Below, one piece after another: positions 54,295 through 62,236 of a stretch of 64,000 bases of DNA. The stretch is from positions 44,475 through 108,474 of the forward strand of contig NZ_JABBGM010000012.1 in assembly GCF_012927405.1 (NCBI RefSeq), written 5' to 3'. The position numbers and the translations under genes were made by a program. The stretch comes from Novosphingobium olei. Lineage in GTDB: Bacteria > Pseudomonadota > Alphaproteobacteria > Sphingomonadales > Sphingomonadaceae. How positions within the stretch are numbered: position 1 is the first letter of the stretch; the number at the start of each line of letters is the position of its first letter. The notes beneath the pieces are model-generated. The model had not been told where the DNA came from, searched no databases, and saw only the letters and a program-made list of their open reading frames with translations.

Positions 54295-54968
54295 GCTTCG
54301 CGCTCGGTCAGCACGTACCCGATGCCGCGCATCGCCACGATTTCGATGGTAGCGCCCGACGCCAGCAATCGTCGTCGCAGGCGGGAAATCGTCGCCTCGA
54401 TGGCATTTTCGGTGACGTCGCTGTCGAAAGTGTAGATGGCCGTTTCGAGCTTTTCTCGACGCACCACGCGCCCCTGGCAGCTCATCAGCACCGACAGCGC
54501 GCTCAGTTCGCGCGGTGAAATACCAACCAGGCTGTCGCCCACCGTCAGCGTCAGCGACGCCTTGTCCAGACAGACATTGCCGAACGTGAGTTGCTCGGAT
54601 TGAAGCTGCCTCGCCCGACGACCCAACGCCCGGACGCGCGCGATGAGTTCATCGCCCTCCACGGGTTTGACGATATAATCATCCGCACCGGCATCGAGGA
54701 TCTGGACACGACTGACGACATCGCCGCGGGCGGTCACGACCAGCACGAGCGCATCGCGTTCGCTGCGGCGCAATCTGTCGAGAATTTCCCGTCCGTCCCC
54801 GTCGGGCAGGGAAAGGTCCAGGATCACTACTTCATAGTCGACCAGTTCGAGCGCGGCGTGCGCCATATCAAGGCTTTGCACCACGTCCACGACGTGCCCG
54901 CCTCCTGTCAGAATCTTGGCCATGAGCGATGCCAGGCGTTCGCTATCTTCAACAACCAATAGCCGCAT
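54288..54968 (-). CDS. OmpR/PhoB-family response regulator
   Basis: 226 residues from the ATG at 54968 (LLVVEDSERLASLMAKIL); the frame runs nine codons further up but those are not family-like. Receiver domain with phospho-Asp51 (VVILDLSLPDGDG), Lys near 101 (DDYIVKPVEGDE), then a winged-helix domain (LTVGDSLVGISPRELSALSVLM, NAIEATISRLRRRLLASGATIEIVAMRGIGYVL). Its gene leads the pair. Confidence 0.94.
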   Translation of the reverse strand: MRLLVVEDSERLASLMAKILTGGGHVVDVVQSLDMAHAALELVDYEVVILDLSLPDGDGREILDRLRRSERDALVLVVTARGDVVSRVQILDAGADDYIVKPVEGDELIARVRALGRRARQLQSEQLTFGNVCLDKASLTLTVGDSLVGISPRELSALSVLMSCQGRVVRREKLETAIYTFDSDVTENAIEATISRLRRRLLASGATIEIVAMRGIGYVLTEREAC

Positions 54969-55208
54969 AATCCACCGTGACCACTTTGCCGACACATGCG
55001 CGCGCCGGATGCACCATTGCGCTCACAACCGGACCACGGAGGACTTCCATGGCAGGCAGACAACACACCTCCGGTGGTTTCGCGCCCTACTGGCTAAAGG
55101 CGGAGCCTGAAACCTCTGAGATAGTCCGAAAGCAAGACTACCGGCACAATCGTGCCGACAAGGCGACACACCGATCCATGGGTTCGCAAGGCCGCTTCAC
55201 GCAATGTA

Positions 55209-55245
55209 CCCCGTGTCGGCGGCATCCATTGCCGCCGACACGGGG
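55209..55245 (-). terminator. Perfect 15-bp hairpin after the glycine-zipper gene
   Basis: CCCCGTGTCGGCGGC (55209-55223) and its exact complement (55231-55245) surround a seven-base loop. It lies 18 bases past the stop of the glycine-zipper gene. There is no T-run on either side, so it may be a transcript-stabilising or processing hairpin rather than a classic intrinsic terminator. Confidence 0.65.
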
Positions 55246-55263
55246 ATCTACCTAACCGGCGCG

Positions 55264-55698
55264 TCAGCGACATCCATCGCGCTCGATCGCGCGCCCCGCC
55301 AAAGCCCCGGCACCCGCACCGACAATCAGGCCGGTCGTGCTGGGTTCGTTCCACGGCCCGCCTCGGCCAACTTCGCGGCCCAGCAGGCCGCCCACGACAC
55401 TGCCCAGAATCGCGCCTGTCGTCCCAGAACCACAGCGGTGATAACGATGCCGATAATACGACCGCCGCGGAGCTTCGTCGTAGGTTGCATAGCGCGGACG
55501 ATATTCGACGCGATGGTGCTCATAGGATTCATAACCATCGGCATCGCGACGATAATGCTCCTCGCGGTATTCGCGCCGGTCAGGTCCTTCGTGCTCGTAA
55601 TAGCCTTCGTCATCCCAATCCCGTGCCAATGCCGGTGACATGCTGCCAGCCAACATCGCGCCGCCCAGAGCCAATGCCGCACACCATTTTCCGATCAT
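55264..55698 (-). CDS. Glycine-zipper 2TM-domain secreted protein
   Basis: 144 residues: signal peptide MIGKWCAALALGGAMLAGSMSPALA, a highly charged Tyr/Arg/Glu/His-rich middle (EHEGPDRREYREEHYRRD), then the glycine-zipper block GAILGSVVGGLLGREVG and GLIVGAGAGALAGRAIE. Such proteins sit in the envelope (Rick_17kDa/SlyB-like) and are often stress-induced. Single gene; the neighbouring two-component pair might control it. Confidence 0.85.
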   Translation of the reverse strand: MIGKWCAALALGGAMLAGSMSPALARDWDDEGYYEHEGPDRREYREEHYRRDADGYESYEHHRVEYRPRYATYDEAPRRSYYRHRYHRCGSGTTGAILGSVVGGLLGREVGRGGPWNEPSTTGLIVGAGAGALAGRAIERDGCR

Positions 55699-55989
55699 CG
55701 AATGTCTCCCTCATCACTCTATCAGAGCTATCGCGACGCGGAATGAGCGGAATATGAACCGGCATGGCGCGCACGCGGCCAAGCGGGGCACCAATCGGAC
55801 GAGCAGACCGAACTCTGCAAAGTTCAACATTATCGCGCTCGCTGCGATCGATGTACCTACGGCATGAGCGTATTCCGGCAGGTGCCTTACTGGGGCCATC
55901 GTCATTTGCATTTCTCGCTACGTCAACGTTGCATCCGCACCCGTTGAACCCACGCGAGACGTCAAAGGTGAGCAATGCCCCGCGTGCCG

Positions 55990-56493
55990 CTACCTGCTGT
56001 TCTGGCCAGCGTCAGCTTCCGACGCATGAGCCGTCGATTTCGTACGGACTCGGCGGCGCATCCTCAAGCCGTTCACATAATGCCATGTGAATATGGCAGG
56101 CATCGCAAGTCCAACCAGCCAGTGCGAAAGGCTGGCGTAGGTTCGGACTCCTTCCTCACCAGCATAATAAAGCAAATATCCGCTGCCGATGAGTACCGTC
56201 AGCACACCGCTCAGCGCCAATCCAGCCACGCGCTGCCCCTTGTGGGACCAGCCCTTCGGAATATGCGCGACAAAAAGCCCGCCCAGACCAAGGAGGGCGG
56301 GAATGAGGACAAAGCCATGCAGCGTCATCATCCACGGCTCCGCCGGGTTCATTTCCGGTCCGTATTCGCCCTGCGCTTGCCCGAAATAATGGAGAAGAAG
56401 CCACCCAGCACCGGTGAGCCAAAGCCCCGCGCAGCTAAGTGACAACAACCAGAGCTGCCACGACGCCAGCCTGGCAGTACGACGATGCGGCAT
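55990..56493 (-). CDS. Small membrane protein, possible haem b electron carrier
   Basis: 167 residues, four membrane helices. His residues sit inside or at the edge of helices in a pattern suited to haem ligation (LHGFVLIP, LFVAHI, LSHWLVG, FTWHYVNG). The start overlaps the apbE stop by two bases (TGATG). As the last gene of an FMN-binding/ApbE operon it may pass electrons from quinol to the flavin protein. This is inference; the family (DUF4405-like cytochrome b fold) is a tentative match. Confidence 0.65.
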   Translation of the reverse strand: MPHRRTARLASWQLWLLSLSCAGLWLTGAGWLLLHYFGQAQGEYGPEMNPAEPWMMTLHGFVLIPALLGLGGLFVAHIPKGWSHKGQRVAGLALSGVLTVLIGSGYLLYYAGEEGVRTYASLSHWLVGLAMPAIFTWHYVNGLRMRRRVRTKSTAHASEADAGQNSR

Positions 56494-57320
56494 CAGTGTT
56501 GGGCTCCTCGTTGACGTTCAGAAAAGAGCTGGCCGCTCAAAGAAGCGAGCAGGGCATACGCAAGCGCGCGATCGGCCATCGCGATCTTTGTCATCGCGTC
56601 AGCCGTCATACAGTCGGGCGCCACAATTGTTGTGCGCCCGCGCGCTACAACGGGCGCCCGGTTCACGCCGATATGCGGCGTGCGCCACCGGCCCAGCCGC
56701 CACCGGCGGTCGCGGAGATTGGCCGAACTGGCGATCGCGCAATTGGCCAGGCTAAGATGTTCGCGCATCCGTCCATCTCCATCGCGCAACATGATCGGCC
56801 ATTCTTCATGGCCGAACATCCGCATATCGCCGCCAGCGTTGACCAGCCCTGCAATTACGCCCTGCGCCTGGAGCGCGCGCACGGCCTGATCCACGGCATA
56901 ACCCTTGGCGATGCCGCCAAGATCGATCAGCATCGGTGCGTGGCAGCGCACATGGAGTTCATCCACGATCTCGATGTCCGCACTGGTGCCGCGGCAACGG
57001 CCCGGCAGGCTGCCCGGCGGGCGCGGCAGGAAACCGTCCCGAACCAGATCGCTGCCGATCGTGATATCGAAAAGTCCATCGGACTGGCGATAAAATGCCA
57101 GCGCGGCGGACAGGACTGCAACCGTTTCGGCAGACACCGCAACTTTGTCGCCGGGCGGTGCCCGCCGCATCGCGGCGAGATCGCTCGTCTCCTCATGGAA
57201 CGACATGCGTTCCTGCACATGCGACACTGCCGCAAACGCAGCGGCAATCGCGATTTCGGCACCGTCCGGAACCGTGATCTCGACAAATGTGCCGAGGAGC
57301 GGGCGACAGCGGCTGAGCAA
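56493..57320 (-). CDS. apbE: FAD:protein FMN transferase ApbE
   Basis: 275 residues from a TTG one base after the FMN-binding gene stop. Covalently links FMN to Thr/Ser of periplasmic proteins. Marks: RPLLGTFVEITVP, MLIDLGGIAKGYAVDQAV, GLVNAGGDMRMFG and the metal-site tail DCMTADAMTKIAM. No lipobox or signal is visible, so it could be cytoplasmic or the start may lie elsewhere. Its target is very likely the adjacent FMN-binding protein. Confidence 0.92.
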   Translation of the reverse strand: MLSRCRPLLGTFVEITVPDGAEIAIAAAFAAVSHVQERMSFHEETSDLAAMRRAPPGDKVAVSAETVAVLSAALAFYRQSDGLFDITIGSDLVRDGFLPRPPGSLPGRCRGTSADIEIVDELHVRCHAPMLIDLGGIAKGYAVDQAVRALQAQGVIAGLVNAGGDMRMFGHEEWPIMLRDGDGRMREHLSLANCAIASSANLRDRRWRLGRWRTPHIGVNRAPVVARGRTTIVAPDCMTADAMTKIAMADRALAYALLASLSGQLFSERQRGAQH

Positions 57321-57321
57321 G

Positions 57322-57873
57322 TTATCCCACCTGCGCCAGCGCGACGGCGTGGATCGCCAAAAGGCGCTTCACGCCGTCAGTAATATTGCGGCAGGACAGC
57401 GTCGCCCCGGAAATGTTGGGAATATCCTGGTTCAGCTTGAACTTGTCCTTCACGGTCTTGCCGCGAAAAAGGCCGCGCCAGCGCGGATCCCGGACCTGAC
57501 CGCCCTTGGTTTCCCGATAGCTCAGGATTTCAACGCCGGTCACATGGCCGTCCGCCGTGATGCCAGTGGCGTACGTGATAAATTCGTGCTTGCCGACGAC
57601 CTCGTCGACGATCACCCAGCCTGCAGTGCGGCCGGCAACGAGGGCTCGCCACACGCGCGGCTGCGCGGTCCGCTGGGCAACCCCTGAGATGGCGCGGATC
57701 TGTGCCATCTGGGCGGGATTGAGCGTCACCGGATAGGCTGCGAACGACTGCGCCTGCGGCAACAGGATGCGCTGCGCGTCGGCCACGGTCAGGTAATCGG
57801 CGGAAAATGCCGGTGACGTTGTAGCCATCAATGCCGGAAGCGATAGGAGGCTTATCCAATCAATTCGTGCCAT
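57322..57873 (-). CDS. FMN-binding domain protein, periplasmic
   Basis: 183 residues with a signal peptide (MARIDWISLLSLPALMATTSPAFSA). The C-terminal FMN_bind domain contains NISGATLSC, the flavinylation site where ApbE attaches FMN to the Thr. An N-terminal segment (LLPQAQSFAAYPVTLN) and GWVIVDEVVGKHEFITYATGI are also family-like. Expected to be a periplasmic one-domain flavin electron carrier. Confidence 0.9.
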   Translation of the reverse strand: MARIDWISLLSLPALMATTSPAFSADYLTVADAQRILLPQAQSFAAYPVTLNPAQMAQIRAISGVAQRTAQPRVWRALVAGRTAGWVIVDEVVGKHEFITYATGITADGHVTGVEILSYRETKGGQVRDPRWRGLFRGKTVKDKFKLNQDIPNISGATLSCRNITDGVKRLLAIHAVALAQVG

Positions 57874-57885
57874 GAGACGTTCCGT

Positions 57886-58776
57886 TCAGAAATTGTAGCC
57901 AATCTTCAGGCGAAACTCGTTCTTCGTCTTTTCGATCAGGTGAAGGCTTCCCGTCTGCCCTGGGTACCGTTCGCCCCCGCCCTTCAATTGTGGGAACCAG
58001 GTCAGCGTGGCCCACAGCTTCTGCCCGCCGTAATGGATCGTCGGTCCGGCGAACAAGGACCATCGCTCCTGGCCCACCTCAGTTTCGTACTCGGACGTAT
58101 ACTGCGTCTCGGCGCCCACGAACCAGTTCGGCGCGACGCGATAGGTCAGGCCGGTACCTGCGGTCAGTTCGATTTCCATTTCGGGCGTGGTCGGCCAGTC
58201 GAACCCGTCGGGCAACCCGTCAATCGGTGCCCGCTTCTCATGTCCGGCCTTGAGGCCGACGTTACCGACCCACACGATCTGACCTTCGCGGAAATACTTC
58301 TGCGCCGCCAGCACGACCTTGCCTTCGTATTCGGTCTTGCGTTGCCCGCTATGCGGATCGAGTTGCTTCCACTCCGCCGAAGTGATGACGGCGAGACCGA
58401 AGTTGTCGAGCGCCGGACTGAGAACGTTGAACTTGGCCTTCATTTCCAGACTGGAAAAGCGCGGTCCTTTGTCGATCGGGGCCGGAAGATAGCCATCGAT
58501 CAGCAAGCCGTGCGTATCAATGGTCAGGAAACCCGCCGCAGCCGATACCGTGATCCGGTCAGTGACGCCGTATTCGCCTTCGATTTCGGTATCGACGGCG
58601 CGATATGTGCCCTGTCCCTTGTTCGTCCGCAGCGTGTTGAACACGTAGATTTCAGCCGAACCTTTGGGCAGTGTTTCCGCGCCAGTGTTGTAGCCGAACA
58701 GATTTTCATCGGCTTGGGCCGCAACAGGCAGGCACAGAGCCCCGACCGCGACCAGCGCGGCAAATCGCTTTCTCAT
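57886..58776 (-). CDS. DUF6662-like outer-membrane barrel protein
   Basis: 296 residues, signal peptide MRKRFAALVAVGALCLPVAAQA, then ENLFGYNTGAETLPKGSAEIY and many amphipathic strands, closing in KIGYNF, the terminal aromatic signal of outer-membrane proteins. The DUF6662 name is a tentative match. It lies 12 bases before the FMN-binding gene and 54 after the porin gene. Confidence 0.8.
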   Translation of the reverse strand: MRKRFAALVAVGALCLPVAAQADENLFGYNTGAETLPKGSAEIYVFNTLRTNKGQGTYRAVDTEIEGEYGVTDRITVSAAAGFLTIDTHGLLIDGYLPAPIDKGPRFSSLEMKAKFNVLSPALDNFGLAVITSAEWKQLDPHSGQRKTEYEGKVVLAAQKYFREGQIVWVGNVGLKAGHEKRAPIDGLPDGFDWPTTPEMEIELTAGTGLTYRVAPNWFVGAETQYTSEYETEVGQERWSLFAGPTIHYGGQKLWATLTWFPQLKGGGERYPGQTGSLHLIEKTKNEFRLKIGYNF

Positions 58777-58830
58777 TGAATGTCCTTTGTCTTGATTTCG
58801 GCCGACGGTCGCCCTTGACGCCCGGTCGCC

Positions 58831-60210
58831 TCAGAACATGTAACCGAGGCCAAGATTGACCCGGTCGTTGTCGCGGTTCTCGAAAAACTTCTGGAAATCG
58901 ACCTTGACCACCACCGACTGCAGCGGATGGAACGATAGCCCGGTCGTCAGCACGCGGTCGCGATTGATCGGATCGGCCACAATGCCGAGCGGCACTTGCG
59001 CCTGCGTATCGAACTTTTCATAGCGCACGAAGGGATCGATGGTCGCATCGCCGCCCAGCGCAATGCTGTATGCACCCTGCACATACCAGCCGTAGAACGC
59101 TCTTGGCGCAAGCGGCAGTTCGGCACTGTTCGTGGTATTGTAGGCGTCGATCACGCGATCCAGTTCGGCCGCACGGCTGATCGTGCCGCGCGAATACAGC
59201 GCCTGCAGATCGAAACCACGATGCTGCCAGCGCCCGTGAACATCCCACAGCGTGATGCGCGAGGTGATACCGGCAAAGTCCGGAAGGCTGCCGTCATGCC
59301 GAAAATCCGCATTGTTGTGCGTTGCGTTGCCGGTAAACACGGCACCGCCGATCAGGAAACCGGGTACGCCTTGGTATTCCAGCGAACCATAGACCGATAG
59401 GTTTGCGGCCTTCGCCAGTTGCAGTTCCTGATGCGAACCGGCCAACGGCGCGCCCGCATCATCCAGCTTGGCAATGTCGAAGCCAGTGGCAACCCCGACA
59501 TCGTAGTTCAGGCCAAACGAGGTGGTGCCGAACAAGCCCACGCCACCTTCGCGCCATGTCGAAGGAATGATCCGCGTTTCAACCTCGTTGCGCTCCACGC
59601 CATGGAACACCGGCGGCTCGTGATTGCGGTTCAGGAAGCCAAACGGCATCAGGAACAGTCCAGCCTTCAGATTGAGCGCCGGATTGAATGCATAGTCGAG
59701 ATAGGCCTGCTCGATCGCAACCTCACCCTCGTCGCCCGAACTGGCGACCGCATGTTCCACCTCGATCTCACTGGTAAAATTCAACTTGTCGCTGAAACGA
59801 TGACCCACGAATAACACCAGCCGCTTGAGGTCGGCCTGGTTTCGGCTGCCATCCTTGACATAACCGTTATACGTAATCTCGCCATATCCGCCGATCGTCG
59901 TGTCATTGGCTGCCAGTGCACCAGTTCGGCCCACGCCGCCGCTTCCGGCGGACGGCGCCGTCAGAGCGTCGCCTGCTTCGCTAGCACTGGTCACCGCGAG
60001 GGCGGGCGGCTCGCGGGTCTGCGGTGCAGAGGCCTGCAGTTTCGCCTCGATCTGCGCCAGCCGAGCGGCCTGCGCGTCAATCAGTTCCTTCTGCGCAGCG
60101 ATCTGCGCTTTCAGTTGTGCAACTTCCACCTCCACTGGAACATCTTGCGCAAACGCCGGAGCCGCAAATGCCAGTGAAGTCCCCGCAAACCATGTTGCAA
60201 CCGTCCGCAT
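58831..60210 (-). CDS. Porin of the OprO/OprP-like type with coiled-coil N-terminus
   Basis: 459 residues. Signal peptide (MRTVATWFAGTSLAFAAPAFA), a coiled-coil (VEVAQLKAQIAAQKELIDAQAARLAQIEAKLQ, residues 26-58), an Ala/Gly/Ser linker and a barrel ending LGLGYMF. It heads a minus-strand operon with a Fur-like site just upstream. Solute is unknown; iron or electron-acceptor related uptake is plausible from context. Confidence 0.87.
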   Translation of the reverse strand: MRTVATWFAGTSLAFAAPAFAQDVPVEVEVAQLKAQIAAQKELIDAQAARLAQIEAKLQASAPQTREPPALAVTSASEAGDALTAPSAGSGGVGRTGALAANDTTIGGYGEITYNGYVKDGSRNQADLKRLVLFVGHRFSDKLNFTSEIEVEHAVASSGDEGEVAIEQAYLDYAFNPALNLKAGLFLMPFGFLNRNHEPPVFHGVERNEVETRIIPSTWREGGVGLFGTTSFGLNYDVGVATGFDIAKLDDAGAPLAGSHQELQLAKAANLSVYGSLEYQGVPGFLIGGAVFTGNATHNNADFRHDGSLPDFAGITSRITLWDVHGRWQHRGFDLQALYSRGTISRAAELDRVIDAYNTTNSAELPLAPRAFYGWYVQGAYSIALGGDATIDPFVRYEKFDTQAQVPLGIVADPINRDRVLTTGLSFHPLQSVVVKVDFQKFFENRDNDRVNLGLGYMF

Positions 60211-60248
60211 ACTTCCCTCTTTCGTCGAGTCGCAGGCGAGATAACGCG

Positions 60249-60267
60249 ATTGATAATCGTTCGCAAT
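60249..60267 (-). promoter_or_regulatory. Fur-like box before the porin/flavin operon
   Basis: ATTGCGAACGATTATCAAT on the minus strand: partly palindromic 19-mer (outer ATTG/CAAT and inner AA/TT pairs) resembling the box at 41289-41307. It lies 39 bases before the porin ATG, in promoter range, and would place the porin, DUF6662, FMN-binding, ApbE and membrane genes under iron control. Confidence 0.6.
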
Positions 60268-60407
60268 ATACCATTTCCAGAGCGTTGCGAAATATTGCTG
60301 GGAAAGCTGCCGGGGGGTAAGCGCCGATAGAACCCCGCCTTGTGCGGGATTGAGCAGGCGTGAATTTCGCGGGGCAAATGGGGCTTTTGCGCGTAGCGGA
60401 GAGCAGT

Positions 60408-60610
60408 CAAATGAGCAGCGTACAGGCCCTCGTCGGGATGGTCGTACGGGTAGAGCGACGGCGACATTGGAGCGGGGAGGAAAACCTCACGACCCTGAAG
60501 GAGACGACGCAGCCGGGGGTAATTGTAACGGCGTTGCGCGACGACATCGGATCGGAACAGGGCAGCTCTACACACGACGCAAGCAATTACTGCGCAGGAG
60601 GGTGGCGACT
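60408..60610 (+). pseudogene. IS66-type transposase OrfA fragment, frameshifted
   Basis: One frame gives MSSVQALVGMVVRVERRRHWSGEENLT..., ending PGVIVTALRDDIG; about base 60540 the match continues in another frame as RHRIGTGQLYTRRKQLLRR. Together these read like the IS66 OrfA helix-turn-helix (RRRW-S-E-E ... R-H-G-I ... L-x-x-W-R-R-Q). The frame break and absence of OrfB/OrfC show it is dead. A sign of past transposition at this edge. Confidence 0.6.
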
Positions 60611-60783
60611 TGTTGAAGCACGCTCTAATAGCAGGAGATCATTGATCAGAACCGGAAGCTATCGGTGGATATCCACGATCTTCTGGACGAAGATGGTGAA
60701 TCAGCGGCAACACACTCTACCGCACGGCGCATCTTGTGCCGGATTTTTCCATCTAGCAAAAACTAGTATTCCGAAAGAATCGG

Positions 60784-61137
60784 TCAGCTTTTCGATCGAC
60801 TCTTCGGCGCAATGGAAAGACCAAGAAAGACCATCAGTGCCTGATTGAGGCGGACGATATCTTCGTCGTCGATACGCCCTACTCTGTCGCCGATCTTCGG
60901 CTTGGACACAGTCGTCACCTTGTCCACCATGATTCGGCTCGTAAACCTCAATCCATTGCGTTCGTTCGGCTCGATTGCGAGCCGGAATAACGGGGCCTCA
61001 GTCGGGTCCGTCGTCAGCAAGCACACCGTGACCGACGCTGTGGCATCAAAGACATCGTCCTGAACAATCACGACCGGGCGAGGCTTTCCTGCATAATCCG
61101 ACCCGCCAGCGACCGTCCAGATTTCGCCTCGCTTCAT
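60784..61137 (-). CDS. MazF/PemK-type mRNA endoribonuclease toxin
   Basis: 117 residues. Family marks: MKRGEIWTVAGGSDYAGKPRPVVIVQDD, VCLLTTDP and LRFTSRIMVDKVTTVSKPKIGDRVGRIDDEDI. Expected to cut RNA at short motifs. Its ATG overlaps the antitoxin stop (ATGA). Complete in length. Confidence 0.9.
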   Translation of the reverse strand: MKRGEIWTVAGGSDYAGKPRPVVIVQDDVFDATASVTVCLLTTDPTEAPLFRLAIEPNERNGLRFTSRIMVDKVTTVSKPKIGDRVGRIDDEDIVRLNQALMVFLGLSIAPKSRSKS

Positions 61138-61358
61138 GCATCATCCCAATCGGAAATCGCATCGATGAACGCTTGATCCTCCGCTGCATGCACACTGTTG
61201 GCAACGGCGAGCGACTGCCTGTGCGCCTCTTGTCGAAAGCCAGGTGCACGCACATCCGGCACCCAGATCTGGATTGGACGCAAGCCCTTGCTCCTCAGCC
61301 GCGCACGATGTGCCTGCACCTTGGACCGGGATGATGGGATAGATGTGGGCGCTACCAA
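61134..61358 (-). CDS. MazE-like antitoxin (DUF3018 family)
   Basis: 74 residues. The start is set at a TTG with AAGGAGG five bases before it; the frame extends to 61412 without a good site. Core: KVQAHRARLRSKGLRPIQIWVPDVRAPGFRQEAHRQ, then the acidic toxin-binding tail AEDQAFIDAISDWDDA. It is cotranscribed ahead of the toxin, the usual order for autoregulated pairs. Confidence 0.88.
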   Translation of the reverse strand: MVAPTSIPSSRSKVQAHRARLRSKGLRPIQIWVPDVRAPGFRQEAHRQSLAVANSVHAAEDQAFIDAISDWDDA

Positions 61359-61373
61359 TTCAGCCTCCTTGAG

Positions 61374-61387
61374 GGTTACATGTAACC
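61374..61387 (-). promoter_or_regulatory. Perfect palindrome, likely toxin-antitoxin operator
   Basis: GGTTACATGTAACC is a perfect 14-base palindrome 15 bases before the antitoxin TTG start and just upstream of its ribosome site. MazE-type antitoxins repress their own promoter, so this is a natural operator candidate. Confidence 0.65.
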
Positions 61388-61717
61388 TACCCCAGTCGCA
61401 TAGTTGAGGCAAGTTTCCTGATTTTTTCGATCAGCCACGCCGCTCACCCTAGGTCCTGACCGATAGGTCGTACGCTTTACGACATCAGCGATCGCTTGCG
61501 CTGCTTCAAGGACATCCGCCCACTCATGCGGGTCTGCACGACGTAGACTTTGCGGCCGCTCTGGTAATGACGAATCCCACCGCCGAATTCGCCCCGCCAG
61601 CCACATCGTGGTGCCGCCTTGCCCGCTGGCCCGACCGGGAGCGCGCGATCGAGTCCAACCTCGCCGAGCGCGCCTGCAACAATCTCGCGAAGCGCAAGAC
61701 GGGACATGGTGCACTCC

Positions 61718-61900
61718 CAGCGCAGCCGCCTCGGCCTTCATTTGGTCGGCAAAGTGGGCATAGTGAGCTTTGATTCCTAGCAAGGCATGTCCGAGTAGCC
61801 GATCGATCGTTATCAGACGCACCCCTTCCCGCACTACTATCGAAGCGAAGCTGTGGCGGAGATTATGCAGAAGCACGTACGGTGTGCCTGTCAACAGGCA
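61718..61900 (-). pseudogene. Tyrosine recombinase (integrase) C-terminal remnant
   Basis: The translation LLHNLRHSFASIVVREGV, LITIDRLLGHALLGIKAHYAHF and DQMKAEAAAL carries the HxLRH box, the LLGH box and the nucleophile Tyr of phage-type integrases. The frame on both sides is open but does not match the family, and the N-terminal and core-binding parts are missing. It is a leftover of an integrated element. Confidence 0.7.
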
Positions 61901-62236
61901 GGAATCAGGACCCTTGGACCGGTGCTGGCGGCTTGATCGAAATCTCTGGTTGCTCGCGGATTCCTGCGGGATTTCCGCCCGTTCGGGCTGTGGCGGTGGC
62001 CGCGACCACCTCGAAGCGACTACGACGTAATTCTCGATTTGTTCCGTTTGCGGGTACAAATAGCCACCAGCCCTACCCAAGCTGCCTTGCCCTTCCGAAC
62101 GACCATTGGACGATGCAAGCGGTCGGCCGGAGCCTGCGTCAACGCCGCGCTGGTGAGTACGAAACCAGACACCAACAGGCCCCTGCGGAACGTCCACAGA
62201 GGCCTTATCGAGGGTGATCCTGGTGATGATAGCCGC
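61901..62236. other. Gap between integrase remnant and JAB-E1 gene
   Basis: Minus-strand frames are open but match no family. Likely decayed element DNA joined to the 3' side of the E1-like gene. No tRNA or clear attachment repeat was found. Confidence 0.4.

Noticed and set aside
54977..55255. Plus-strand 92-codon frame upstream of the response regulator
   Set aside because: No family resemblance, includes the long hairpin, and lies in the leader region of the minus-strand gene.
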